From: Hephaestia sp. MAHUQ-44
GTDB taxonomy: Bacteria > Pseudomonadota > Alphaproteobacteria > Sphingomonadales > Sphingomonadaceae
NCBI RefSeq assembly: GCF_023806085.1
Contig: NZ_JAMSLX010000004.1
Coordinates: 62,001-126,000 of the forward strand
Direction: 5' to 3'
Length of the DNA: 64,000 nucleotides
The notes under the pieces are model-generated. The model had not been told where the DNA came from, did not search any database, and worked only from the letters and a program-made list of their open reading frames with translations. Of this stretch, positions 27,497 to 35,652 are shown in pieces (the first letter of the stretch is position 1; the number at the start of each line of letters is the position of its first letter). Made by a program: the position numbers and the translations under genes.

Positions 27497-28369
27497 TTGT
27501 TCGTCCACGTCGTTGCCGCGGGCAGCCTGAGTGCGGCGGCGCGCGCGCGCGGCATCTCGCCGGCGATGGTGTCGAAACGGATCGCGCGGCTCGAGGCGCG
27601 GCTGGGGGTGCGGTTGCTCCACCGCACCACGCGGCGCCTGGCGCTCACCCCGCGCGGCGCGGTATTTCACCGCGATATGGTCGCGGTGCTCGCGGCGATC
27701 GCCGAGGCCGAGGCGCGCGTCGCCGATACCGGCGGCATCGCCGGTCCATTGGTGGTCAACGCGCCGACCTCGTTCGGGCGGCTCCACCTTGCGCCGCATC
27801 TGCGGCCGTTTCTCGACGCGCATCCGGCGATCGCGCTGCGGCTCGATCTCACCGATGCGTTCCTCGATCTGACCGCCGCGCGGGTCGATCTGGCGATCCG
27901 CGTCACCGGTGCGCCGCCGCCGGGGGTGGTCGCGCATCGCCTCGCGCCGAGCCGCCGCGTGCTGTGCGCCGCGCCTGCGTATCTCGCGGCGGCGGGGCGC
28001 CCGATCGCGATCGGCGATCTGGCGCGGCATCGACTGCTCGCCGCCGACGGGCAGATGCCATGGCGGCTGACCGGGACGGGCGCGACGGCGATCGAGGCGC
28101 CCAGCGTGGTCGCCACCGATTCGAGCGAGGTGGTGCGCGAACTCGCGATCGCGGGCGTCGGAATCGCGTTGCGCTCGATCTGGGATGTCGATGCCGAGCT
28201 TGCCGATGGCCGGCTGGTGCGCGTGCTGCCCGAGTGGCGCGGATCGGACGACGCGGCGGTTTATGCGGTTCACCTGCCCGATGCGTTGCCGCGCGCGGGT
28301 GAGGCGATGCTCACCTATCTGCGCCGCCTGTTCGCAACGCCGCCCTGGGGAAACCGCGCCGCGCCCTAA
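27497..28369 (+). CDS. LysR family transcriptional regulator (probable ATC start at 27479)
   Basis: N-terminal winged helix (FVHVVAAGSLSAAARARGISP, RIARLEARLGVRLLHRTTRR) followed by the substrate-binding domain. About 290 residues from the TTG at 27497. No ATG or GTG exists in frame after the upstream stop at 27434. The homologous N terminus continues six codons further as I-D-P-D-A-A before LFVHVV, reaching an ATC at 27479 with an AAGGA box (27467-27471) at good spacing. Translation may therefore begin at a rare ATC. Divergent from glcB; convergent and 4-nt overlapping with the SDR gene. Confidence 0.88.
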   Translation: MFVHVVAAGSLSAAARARGISPAMVSKRIARLEARLGVRLLHRTTRRLALTPRGAVFHRDMVAVLAAIAEAEARVADTGGIAGPLVVNAPTSFGRLHLAPHLRPFLDAHPAIALRLDLTDAFLDLTAARVDLAIRVTGAPPPGVVAHRLAPSRRVLCAAPAYLAAAGRPIAIGDLARHRLLAADGQMPWRLTGTGATAIEAPSVVATDSSEVVRELAIAGVGIALRSIWDVDAELADGRLVRVLPEWRGSDDAAVYAVHLPDALPRAGEAMLTYLRRLFATPPWGNRAAP

Positions 28370-29139
28370 AGCGCGCCGCGCTGCATCATCTTGCGCAGCT
28401 TACCCGGCATCCAGCGTGCGGCGAACGCCATGCGCTTTGCGGTCGGCCCGACAAAGCTGTGCACGCGGTCGCCATGCACCGCTGCCCAGGCCGCATCGGC
28501 GACGACCTCTACGGGCGTGAGCTCGAGCCCGGCTTCCCGCACGCTATCGCGGATCGTGCGGTTCGAATTCGCGACCCCGCCATCGAGCAGTGGCGTTTCG
28601 ATGAAGCCGGGGACGATGTCGCGCACCTTGATGCCGTCGGCGGCCCATTCGCCATCGAGCGCCTCGGTCAGCGCGCGGACCGCGAATTTGGTCGCCGAAT
28701 AGGTCGCGAGCCCCGCCGAGCCGTAGATCGCCGAGGCCGAGGCGGTGTTGAGCAGGCACGACCCCGGCGTCGCGGCAAGATAGGCATGGCCGATCCGCGC
28801 GCCGTTGAGCACGCCCATGAAGTTGATCGCCACCAGCCGATCGAGATCGGCGAAATCGGCCTCCGCGAGCGGCCCGCCGACGCCGATCCCGGCATTGTTG
28901 AACAGCACGTCGAGCCGTTTGGTGGACTGGGTGAAATCGTCGAGTGCCCGCGTCCACGCCGCCCGATCGCGCACGTCCATGTCGTACGTGTCGGCGCCGT
29001 TCGGTAGCGTCGCGGCGGTGTCGACCAGACCTTTGCCGTCGACATCGGCAATCCCGATCCGCCAGCCCTCGCGCGCGAACCGTTGCGCCACCGCCCGCCC
29101 GATCCCCGAGGCGCCGCCGGTGATGAAGATCGCTTTCAT
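28366..29139 (-). CDS. Short-chain dehydrogenase/reductase
   Basis: 257 residues, classical SDR. The cofactor motif TGGASGIGRAVA is at the N terminus and Asp in IADVDG favours NAD(H). NNAG (about residues 86-89), catalytic Ser in LLNTASASAIYG and YSATK follow. Substrate unknown. Its stop overlaps the convergent LysR gene by 4 nt, and 101 bp separate it from the divergent ABC ATPase start. Confidence 0.9.
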   Translation of the reverse strand: MKAIFITGGASGIGRAVAQRFAREGWRIGIADVDGKGLVDTAATLPNGADTYDMDVRDRAAWTRALDDFTQSTKRLDVLFNNAGIGVGGPLAEADFADLDRLVAINFMGVLNGARIGHAYLAATPGSCLLNTASASAIYGSAGLATYSATKFAVRALTEALDGEWAADGIKVRDIVPGFIETPLLDGGVANSNRTIRDSVREAGLELTPVEVVADAAWAAVHGDRVHSFVGPTAKRMAFAARWMPGKLRKMMQRGAL

Positions 29140-29240
29140 GTTCGTCTCCCTTTGTCGCCTTCATCCTGCACAATCGCGTGCAATGCCAGCACGGTTGCGC
29201 GCGGTTTGACGGGGCGAAGCGCGGGGCACACAATCGGGGC

Positions 29241-30026
29241 GTGCCAGCCGACCCTCTCCTCCACGGCCCGTCGGTCGCGTTCGACGCGGTCGTCAAGCGC
29301 TATCCGGGCGGCACGGTCGCGGTCGATGGCGTGTCGGTGGCGATTGCAGCCGGGAGCTTCGTCGCGTTGGTGGGGCCATCGGGATCGGGCAAGTCGACCC
29401 TGCTCAAGACCGTCAATCGACTGATCGCGCCGAGCGCAGGCCGCGTGCTGATCGGTGGCGCGCCGGTGGATACATGGGAGCCGCACCGGCTGCGGCGACG
29501 GATCGGCTATATTTTCCAGAACGTCGGGCTGTTCCCGCATCTGAGCGTGGCGGAGAATATCGCGATCCGTCTGCGGCTCGACGGTGCGCGCCACAATGAT
29601 GCGCGCGTCGGCGCGTTGCTCGATCTGGTCGATCTGCCGCGCGATCTGGCCGCGCGGATGCCCGATGCGCTGTCGGGCGGGCAGCGCCAGCGCGTCGGGG
29701 TGGCGCGTGCGCTCGCTGCCGCGCCCGGGTTGATGCTGATGGACGAGCCGTTCGGCGCGCTCGATCCCGTGACGCGCGAGCAATTGGGCGCGGCGGTGCG
29801 CGGCCTGCACGATTCGCTCGGCCTCACCACGATCATGGTGACGCACGACATGGCCGAGGCGCTGCTGCTCGCCGATCGCGTGCTGGTGATGCAGGCGGGG
29901 CGGATCGTCGCCGATGCGACGCCGCGCGACTTGCTGACAGGTGTGGGCGGCGCGGCGGCCGACGCGCTGGTCGCGGTGCCGCGCGATCAGGCGCGGCGGT
30001 TGCGCGCGCTGGAGGAGGGGGTGTGA
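29241..30026 (+). CDS. Osmoprotectant (glycine betaine/choline type) ABC transporter ATPase
   Basis: 261 residues from a GTG (MPADPLLHGPSVAF); an upstream ATG at 29178 adds 21 residues of doubtful coding. Walker A LVGPSGSGKSTLLK, Q-loop FQNVGLFPHL, signature LSGGQRQRVGVARAL, Walker B LMLMDEPFGALDP and H-loop VTHDM are intact. Closest in type to OpuCA/OsmV. No CBS domains follow. Its stop overlaps the GTG start of the permease/binding-protein fusion, its partner. Confidence 0.92.
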   Translation: MPADPLLHGPSVAFDAVVKRYPGGTVAVDGVSVAIAAGSFVALVGPSGSGKSTLLKTVNRLIAPSAGRVLIGGAPVDTWEPHRLRRRIGYIFQNVGLFPHLSVAENIAIRLRLDGARHNDARVGALLDLVDLPRDLAARMPDALSGGQRQRVGVARALAAAPGLMLMDEPFGALDPVTREQLGAAVRGLHDSLGLTTIMVTHDMAEALLLADRVLVMQAGRIVADATPRDLLTGVGGAAADALVAVPRDQARRLRALEEGV

Positions 30027-31561
30027 GCGCGCCTTTCCGCGATGCCCTCGCGCGCGTGCCCGATCTGCTCGCGGCGCATGTTTTGCTCGCGGCGGCCGCG
30101 TTGCTCGTTGGGTTGGCGGTCAGTCTGCCGCTGGCGATTCTGTCGGCGCGCCATGCCAATGTCGCGCGGGTGGCGCTGGGGTTTGCGAGCCTCGTCCAGA
30201 CGATCCCGTCGCTGGCGTTGCTCGCGCTGTTCTATCCGCTGCTCTTGTGGCTGTCGGCGCTGGTCGGCGGTGGTATTCCCGCGCTCGGCTTCCTGCCCGC
30301 GCTGCTCGCGTTGTCGCTTTATGCGCTGCTGCCGATCCTGCGCAACGCGGTGACCGGGCTGGCGGGGCTCGATCCCGCGATCGTCGAGGCCGCCGATGGC
30401 GTGGGTATGACGGCCGCGCAAAAGCTGTGGCTGGTCGAGGCGCCGCTGGTCGCGCCGATCGCGATGGCGGGCATCCGCACCGCAGCGGTGTGGACGATCG
30501 GGGCCGCGACGCTCTCGACCACGGTCGGGCAGCCGAGCCTTGGCGATCTGATCTTCGCCGGATTGCAGACGCAGAATTGGGCATTGGTGCTCGCGGGCTG
30601 CGTTGCCGCCGCGGCGCTCGCGTTGGTCGTCGACGTGCTGCTCGGGCTGATCGAGCACGGCATCGCCAGGCGACGGCGCGGGCGGGTCTGGACGGGCGTC
30701 GGGTTGCTTGTGGCCGGGGTCGCGCTCGCGCTTGCGCCGCTGTGGGCGAGCGGCGGCGGGCGGACGGTCACCGTCGGTGCCAAGAATTTCTCCGAACAAT
30801 ATGTGCTCGCGCGCGTGATCGGGCATCGGCTGGAGGCGGCGGGCTATCGCGTGCGGTATCGCGAGGGGCTGGGTTCGGCGGTGATCTATCAGGCGCTCGC
30901 GAGCGGCGGTATCGACGTCTATGTCGATTATTCGGGCACCTTGTGGACCAACCGGATGCACCGCAGCGACGTGCCGCCCCGCACCGAGATCGTGCGCCAG
31001 TTGGGCGATTGGACGCGCCGTACCGATGGCGTGCGGCTGCTCGGCGCGCTCGGCTTCGAGAATGCCTATGCCTTTGCGATGCGCGAGCGCGATGCGGCGC
31101 GCCGGGGCATCACGACGCTCGACGATCTCGCACATCACGCGCCGCAATTGACGCTGGGCTCGGACCTCGAGTTTCTCGAACGCCCCGAATGGGCGGCGGT
31201 GCGCGATGCTTACGGCCTGCGCTTCACCGCCACCCAGCGTTACACGCCGAGCTTCATGTACCGCGCGCTCGCCAGCGGGCGCGCCGACGTGATCTCCGCT
31301 TTCTCGTCCGATGGCCGGATCGCGGCCGAGCATCTGACCGTGCTCGCCGATCCCCGGCACGCGATCCCCGGTTACGATGCGATCCTGCTGCTCGCGCCCA
31401 AACGCGCCGATGATGCGAAGATCGTGGCGGCGCTGCGGCCGCTGGTCGGCGCGATCCCGGTCGCGGCGATGCGCGAGGCGAATTACATGGTCGATCGCGA
31501 TCAGGGCAAACGGACGCCCGACGCGGCGGCGCGGTGGCTGGAGAAGCGGCTGGCGCCGTAG
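30023..31561 (+). CDS. Osmoprotectant ABC permease fused to substrate-binding domain
   Basis: 512 residues. The first about 215 residues are an OpuB/ProW-type permease (VQTIPSLALLALFYPLL, EAADGVGMTAAQKLWLVEAPL). After one more span (WTGVGLLVAGVALALAPLW) comes a periplasmic OpuAC/ProX-type binding domain from about residue 245 (TVTVGAKNFSEQYVLARVIG, IDVYVDYSGTLW, ALASGRADVISAFSSDG). Such fusions tether the binding protein to the transporter. GTG start overlapping the ATPase gene. With the ots genes downstream on the other strand this forms an osmotic-stress block. Confidence 0.93.
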   Translation: MSAPFRDALARVPDLLAAHVLLAAAALLVGLAVSLPLAILSARHANVARVALGFASLVQTIPSLALLALFYPLLLWLSALVGGGIPALGFLPALLALSLYALLPILRNAVTGLAGLDPAIVEAADGVGMTAAQKLWLVEAPLVAPIAMAGIRTAAVWTIGAATLSTTVGQPSLGDLIFAGLQTQNWALVLAGCVAAAALALVVDVLLGLIEHGIARRRRGRVWTGVGLLVAGVALALAPLWASGGGRTVTVGAKNFSEQYVLARVIGHRLEAAGYRVRYREGLGSAVIYQALASGGIDVYVDYSGTLWTNRMHRSDVPPRTEIVRQLGDWTRRTDGVRLLGALGFENAYAFAMRERDAARRGITTLDDLAHHAPQLTLGSDLEFLERPEWAAVRDAYGLRFTATQRYTPSFMYRALASGRADVISAFSSDGRIAAEHLTVLADPRHAIPGYDAILLLAPKRADDAKIVAALRPLVGAIPVAAMREANYMVDRDQGKRTPDAAARWLEKRLAP

Positions 31562-31563
31562 AA

Positions 31564-32946
31564 TTACGCTGCTTTCAGCGCCTCGGTGAAGCGCTTGCGC
31601 CACCAGATGACATCATGATCGCGTACATTCTCGAACATCGGTTGCCAGCGTTCGATCCGCTCTTGTTTCGACATCGTGAGCGCGGTGTCGATCGCCTCGG
31701 CGATCTCGTCGGCGCTATAGGGGTTGATCAGCAGCGCGTTGGTGAGTTGTTCGGCGGCGCCCGCGAAGCGCGACAGGATCAGCACGCCGGGATCGTCGGG
31801 ATCCTGTGCCGCGACATATTCCTTGGCGACGAGATTCATCCCGTCGCGCAAAGGGGTCACCAGTCCGATCCGCGCCGCGCGATAGACGCCTGCGAGCATG
31901 TCGCGCGGATAGCCGCGGTTGACGTAGCGCACCGGCACCCAATCGACATCGGCATAGGCGCCGTTGATCCGCCCTGAAAGCTGATCGAGCGATTCGCGGA
32001 TGCTCTGATAGGTGTCGACATCGCTGCGCGAAGGTGGCGCGATCTGGAGCAGATAGACGAGCGCGCGCCGATCCGGGTTGGTGTCGAGGAAGCGCTCGTA
32101 CCCGTGGAAGCGCTCGGCAAGCCCCTTCGAATAATCGAGCCGGTCGACGCCGACGATCAGGCTGCGGCCGACGCCGCTGTCGTACATCCGCGCCTGCGTC
32201 TCGCGCGCGACGGGGCCGCTGGCGCTGGCGATGAAATCCTGCGCGTCGATTCCGATCGGGCAGGCGATCGCGCGGATCGTGCGGCCGCCCACGGTCAGCG
32301 AGTTGTCGGGGCCCAGCGTGCCGCCCATTTCGTGTGTCACATAATGGCGGAACGATTCGAGCCATTCCTCGGCCTGAAACCCGATCACGTCATAGGCGAA
32401 CAAGGCCTCGACGAGGCGGCGATGGTCGGGCAGCGCGACCAGCAACCGCGTCGGTGGCCAGGGGATGTGGAGGAAAAAGCCGATCCGGTTGGCCAATCCC
32501 TGCTGGCGGAGCAGCCAGCCGAGCGGGATCATGTGGTAATCGTGCACCCAGACGAGGTCGTCGGGGTCGATATGCGGCGCGATGATCCGCGCGAAGGCTT
32601 CGTTGACGCGCTCATACCCACCCTGGAACGAGCGGTCGATCTCGGTCAGGTCGAGCCGATAGTGGAACAGCGGCCACAAGGTGCGGTTGGCGTACCCGTT
32701 ATAATATTCCTCGATATCCTGTTCGGACAGATCGATCGTCCCCGAGGTGACGCCGCCATACTCGTCGAAATGCAGATCGTGCCGCGCGCCGATATCGCCC
32801 GACCAGCCGAACCAGATGCCTTCGCTTTGCTGGAGGGCGGCGGTGAGCGCGACCGCGAGCCCGCCCTGTGCGGCGGGCTGATCGGGGCTGGGCGCGGACA
32901 CGCGGTTCGAGATGACGATAAGACGGCTCAGCGGATTGTGCTCCAT
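31564..32946 (-). CDS. otsA: Trehalose-6-phosphate synthase
   Basis: GT20 enzyme joining UDP-glucose and glucose 6-phosphate. 460 residues from MEHNPLSRLIVISNRV; the longer frame upstream runs inside the GH15 gene and was rejected. Motifs: VHDYHMIPLGWLLR, HIPWPPTRLL, VDRLDYSKGLAERF and TPLRDGMNLVAKEYVAAQ. The first 19 nt overlap the GH15 gene. Convergent with the ABC fusion gene, with 2 bp between. Last gene of otsB-GH15-otsA. Confidence 0.97.
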   Translation of the reverse strand: MEHNPLSRLIVISNRVSAPSPDQPAAQGGLAVALTAALQQSEGIWFGWSGDIGARHDLHFDEYGGVTSGTIDLSEQDIEEYYNGYANRTLWPLFHYRLDLTEIDRSFQGGYERVNEAFARIIAPHIDPDDLVWVHDYHMIPLGWLLRQQGLANRIGFFLHIPWPPTRLLVALPDHRRLVEALFAYDVIGFQAEEWLESFRHYVTHEMGGTLGPDNSLTVGGRTIRAIACPIGIDAQDFIASASGPVARETQARMYDSGVGRSLIVGVDRLDYSKGLAERFHGYERFLDTNPDRRALVYLLQIAPPSRSDVDTYQSIRESLDQLSGRINGAYADVDWVPVRYVNRGYPRDMLAGVYRAARIGLVTPLRDGMNLVAKEYVAAQDPDDPGVLILSRFAGAAEQLTNALLINPYSADEIAEAIDTALTMSKQERIERWQPMFENVRDHDVIWWRKRFTEALKAA

Positions 32947-34724
32947 GGTTTGGACAGCAGAACGGCGCAGTTGATCATCCCGACCAGCGAATAGGTCTGC
33001 GGATAATTGCCCCATAATTCGCCGGAGACGGGGTCGATGTCCTCGGACAGCAGCCCGGCGGGGGTGCGCCGGGTTAGCATGTCCTCGAACAGGATGCGCG
33101 CATCGTCGCCACGGCCGGTCACCTGCAGCGCCTCGATCAGCCAGAAGGTGCAGACGTTGAACGCGGTGTGCGGCAGGCCGAAATCGTCCTCGGTCGCATA
33201 GCGCAGCATATAGGGACCGCGCCGCAATCCCTTTTCGAGCGCGTCGAGCGTGCCGTGAAAGCGCGGATCGTCGGGGGCGAGGAAGCGCAATTCGAGCAAT
33301 TGCAACAGGCTCGCGTCGAGATCGTCGCCGGTGAAGGTGGCGGAGAGGCGCGCGGGATCGTCGCGCCACGCGGCTGATTCGATGGTGCTGCGCATCGTAT
33401 CGGCGCGTTGCTGCCAGAATTCGGCGCGATCGACGAGTCCGAGCACCGCGGCCGCGTTGGCGAGCCGATCGCACGCCGCCCAGCACATCGCCGCCGAATA
33501 GGTGTGGACATAGGCCTTGGTGCGCAATTCCCAGATCCCCGCATCGGGCTGGTCATATTGCTGCCAGGCGCGCTCGCCGATCGGCTCCAGCGCCTCAAAA
33601 TCGGCGACACCCGCGATGCGCAGCAGCCGCTGGTCGAAGAACGCCTGCACATTCGACAGGATGATCTGGCCATAAGCGTCGTGCTGGATTTGCTCATAGG
33701 CCTGGTTGCCGACGCGCACCGGCCCCATCCCGCGATAGCCGCTCAGCGCCTCGGCCTGATACTCGGTCAGCGTCGCTTCGCCGCCGACGCCGTAGAGCGG
33801 CTGGATATGCCCGCCGGCCGCGTTGTCGACGATGTTGCGCAGATATTCGAGATAGCCTTCGAGCACGTCGAGCGCGCCCAGCCGGTTCAAGGCCTGCACG
33901 GTGTAATAAGCGTCGCGGATCCAGCAATAACGGTAATCCCAATTGCGGCCCGAATCAGCGTGTTCGGGGATCGAGGTGGTGAGCGCGGCGACGATCGCGC
34001 CGGTTTCCTCGTGCTGGCACAATTTGAGCGTGATCGCCGATCGGATCACCGCTTCCTGCCATTCGACCGGGGTCGCGAGCCCGCGTACCCAATGCTGCCA
34101 TTCGGCGGCGGTTTGATCGAGCATGTGATCGAGCGCGGCGGCGATGTCGGTCGAGAAACTCTCGTCGGGGCCAAGGAAGAAATGGAGCGGCCGTTCGACG
34201 CGGAACAGCCGCTCGTCGCGGATCCAGCCGACCGGCGCGGTGGTCGAGAGCCGCAGCACGTCCTGATCGATCAGATAGCGGATATGGTTCGAGCCGCGCG
34301 TGTGTTCGGCCATCCGGGCGCCCCAGTTGCGCGCGGGGCGCAGCCGGATACGCACGCGCGGGCTGCCCGCCACCGGCCGCACGATCCGCACGAACGCGAC
34401 CGGACGGTACATTCTCCCGTTGCGTTTGAAGCGCGGGCAGAAATCGATCACCTCGATCGCGTTGCCGGCCGCGTCGGCGTGGCGCGTCACCAGGATCGGC
34501 GTGTTGCGGCGATAGGATTGGGTGGTCTCGACCACGCCGTCGAGGTCGATTTCCCAGAAGCCGAACGCGCCTTCACCGGCAGGGGGCGCGTCGTCGAGCA
34601 GCGAGCAGAACGCGGGATCGCCGTCAACGCGCGGGGTGCAGCCCCACACGAAGCGCCCCGATCGGTCGACCAACGCGGACACCTGACAATTGCCGATCGG
34701 CCAGAGATCGAGCGTCGCGGTCAT
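32928..34724 (-). CDS. Glycoside hydrolase family 15 (glucoamylase/trehalase-type)
   Basis: 598 residues. An N-terminal beta domain (IGNCQVSALVDRSGRFVWGC, FKRNGRMYRPVAFVRIVRP) precedes the (alpha/alpha)6 barrel. GH15 motifs: NWDYRYCWIRDAYYTVQAL with the catalytic acid region, and GLLSEDIDPVSGELWGNYPQTYS with the catalytic base region. No signal peptide, so cytoplasmic. Family members in this operon position could be trehalases or alpha-glucosidases; sandwiched between otsB and otsA with overlaps on both sides (ATGA with otsB, 19 nt with otsA), it may set the trehalose level. Confidence 0.93.
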   Translation of the reverse strand: MTATLDLWPIGNCQVSALVDRSGRFVWGCTPRVDGDPAFCSLLDDAPPAGEGAFGFWEIDLDGVVETTQSYRRNTPILVTRHADAAGNAIEVIDFCPRFKRNGRMYRPVAFVRIVRPVAGSPRVRIRLRPARNWGARMAEHTRGSNHIRYLIDQDVLRLSTTAPVGWIRDERLFRVERPLHFFLGPDESFSTDIAAALDHMLDQTAAEWQHWVRGLATPVEWQEAVIRSAITLKLCQHEETGAIVAALTTSIPEHADSGRNWDYRYCWIRDAYYTVQALNRLGALDVLEGYLEYLRNIVDNAAGGHIQPLYGVGGEATLTEYQAEALSGYRGMGPVRVGNQAYEQIQHDAYGQIILSNVQAFFDQRLLRIAGVADFEALEPIGERAWQQYDQPDAGIWELRTKAYVHTYSAAMCWAACDRLANAAAVLGLVDRAEFWQQRADTMRSTIESAAWRDDPARLSATFTGDDLDASLLQLLELRFLAPDDPRFHGTLDALEKGLRRGPYMLRYATEDDFGLPHTAFNVCTFWLIEALQVTGRGDDARILFEDMLTRRTPAGLLSEDIDPVSGELWGNYPQTYSLVGMINCAVLLSKPWSTIR

Positions 34725-35467
34725 CGGGCAGCCTCCTTCAGCCAGGTACGCACGGCCGCAACGCTGTTGAGCCGGTAGGTGGCGGCAGTGTCACGCAGCG
34801 CGCCGACCAGAATGCCGGCCCCCCCCCCCGCCACGCAGGCGACGAAGCCGGGCTCGTCGGTCAGATCGTCGCCGAGGAAGATCGGGCGGGTGCCGACGAA
34901 CGGCGGGTCGGCACGTAATGCGGCGATCGCGCTGCCTTTGTCAAAACCGGGCAGGCGCAGTTCGACCATCATCTTGCCGTGTTGGACCTCGAGCCCGTGG
35001 GCAGCGCCGAGTTGGTCGGCCAGCGCGTGCGCCTCGGCCTCGATCGAAGGATCGAGCCGGTAGTGGATGCCGACGCCGAGGCTCTTTTGCTCGATCAGGA
35101 CGCCGGCATGCCCCGCGAACGTCGCCGCGATCAGTGCTTGCGCGGCGTCGAGCGTGGATGGCCGATCGGGACGGGTGATCGCGCCGCCGAGATGGCGCGT
35201 TTCGGCGCCGTGGCTGCCGATCATCGCCAGCGCCTTGCCGCCCTCGCCGAAAAAACCGTCGAGTTGTGCGAGCGATCGGCCGCTGACGAGCGCGATGCGA
35301 TTGTCGAGCCGCCGCGCCAGCCGGTCGAGCAGCGCGACCAGCGCGGGATCGACCGCGACATCGCCGGGCCGGTCGGCGAGATCGACCAGCGTGCCGTCGA
35401 AATCGAGGAAAAGACTGGCGCCGTCGAGCAGGTCGGCGGGCGGGTATGCGAGGTCGGGGACGGCCAT
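34721..35467 (-). CDS. otsB: Trehalose-6-phosphate phosphatase
   Basis: HAD-superfamily phosphatase, 248 residues from MAVPDLAYPP, preceded by a GAAAGGG box; a TTG five codons upstream is less likely. Motif I LDFDGTLVDL (nucleophile Asp22), motif II ALVSGR, motif IV IFLGDDLTDEPGF. Residues 214-216 (GGG) and flanking bases are encoded by an uninterrupted run of 11 G on the coding strand (34819-34829), a slippage-prone tract 33 codons before the stop. First gene of the trehalose operon. Confidence 0.95.
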   Translation of the reverse strand: MAVPDLAYPPADLLDGASLFLDFDGTLVDLADRPGDVAVDPALVALLDRLARRLDNRIALVSGRSLAQLDGFFGEGGKALAMIGSHGAETRHLGGAITRPDRPSTLDAAQALIAATFAGHAGVLIEQKSLGVGIHYRLDPSIEAEAHALADQLGAAHGLEVQHGKMMVELRLPGFDKGSAIAALRADPPFVGTRPIFLGDDLTDEPGFVACVAGGGAGILVGALRDTAATYRLNSVAAVRTWLKEAAR

Positions 35468-35501
35468 CGCCCTTTCTTGCAAGCGTGGGGGATATAAGCC
35501 C

Positions 35502-35526
35502 TACGCAGGCCGGTCGGAACGGTTCC
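35502..35526 (-). promoter_or_regulatory. Candidate EcfG-type general stress promoter for otsB
   Basis: On the minus strand GGAAC (35522-35526) is followed by a 16-base spacer and CGTA (35502-35505), close to the alphaproteobacterial EcfG consensus GGAAC-N16/17-CGTT. Transcription would start roughly 28-30 nt before the otsB ATG. A second GGAAC lies 10 bp upstream (35532-35536). Trehalose synthesis genes are commonly in the EcfG regulon; this site has one mismatch. Confidence 0.45.
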
Positions 35527-35602
35527 GTCCCGTTCCATTTAAAACCCGTCGCCCTGGAGTGGTTCGGGGAGCAACACGCCTCCAGCGTTGTCGCTTGTGG
35601 AT

Positions 35603-35634
35603 GGTTGGATGCCGGAACAAGTCCGGCATGACGG
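35603..35634. repeat. Short CCGG-type palindromic repeat, copy 2
   Basis: Stem ATGCCGGA (35609-35616) / TCCGGCAT (35622-35629) followed by GACGG, preceded by GGTTGG. It lies in the gap between otsB and the GH92 gene. Covaries with copies 1, 3 and 4. Confidence 0.7.
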
Positions 35635-35652
35635 AGACAGGATTACGATGAT

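Noticed and set aside
32947..33486. Long N-terminal extension of otsA
   Set aside because: Lies in the GH15 gene in another frame; OtsA begins at LIVISNRV just after 32946.
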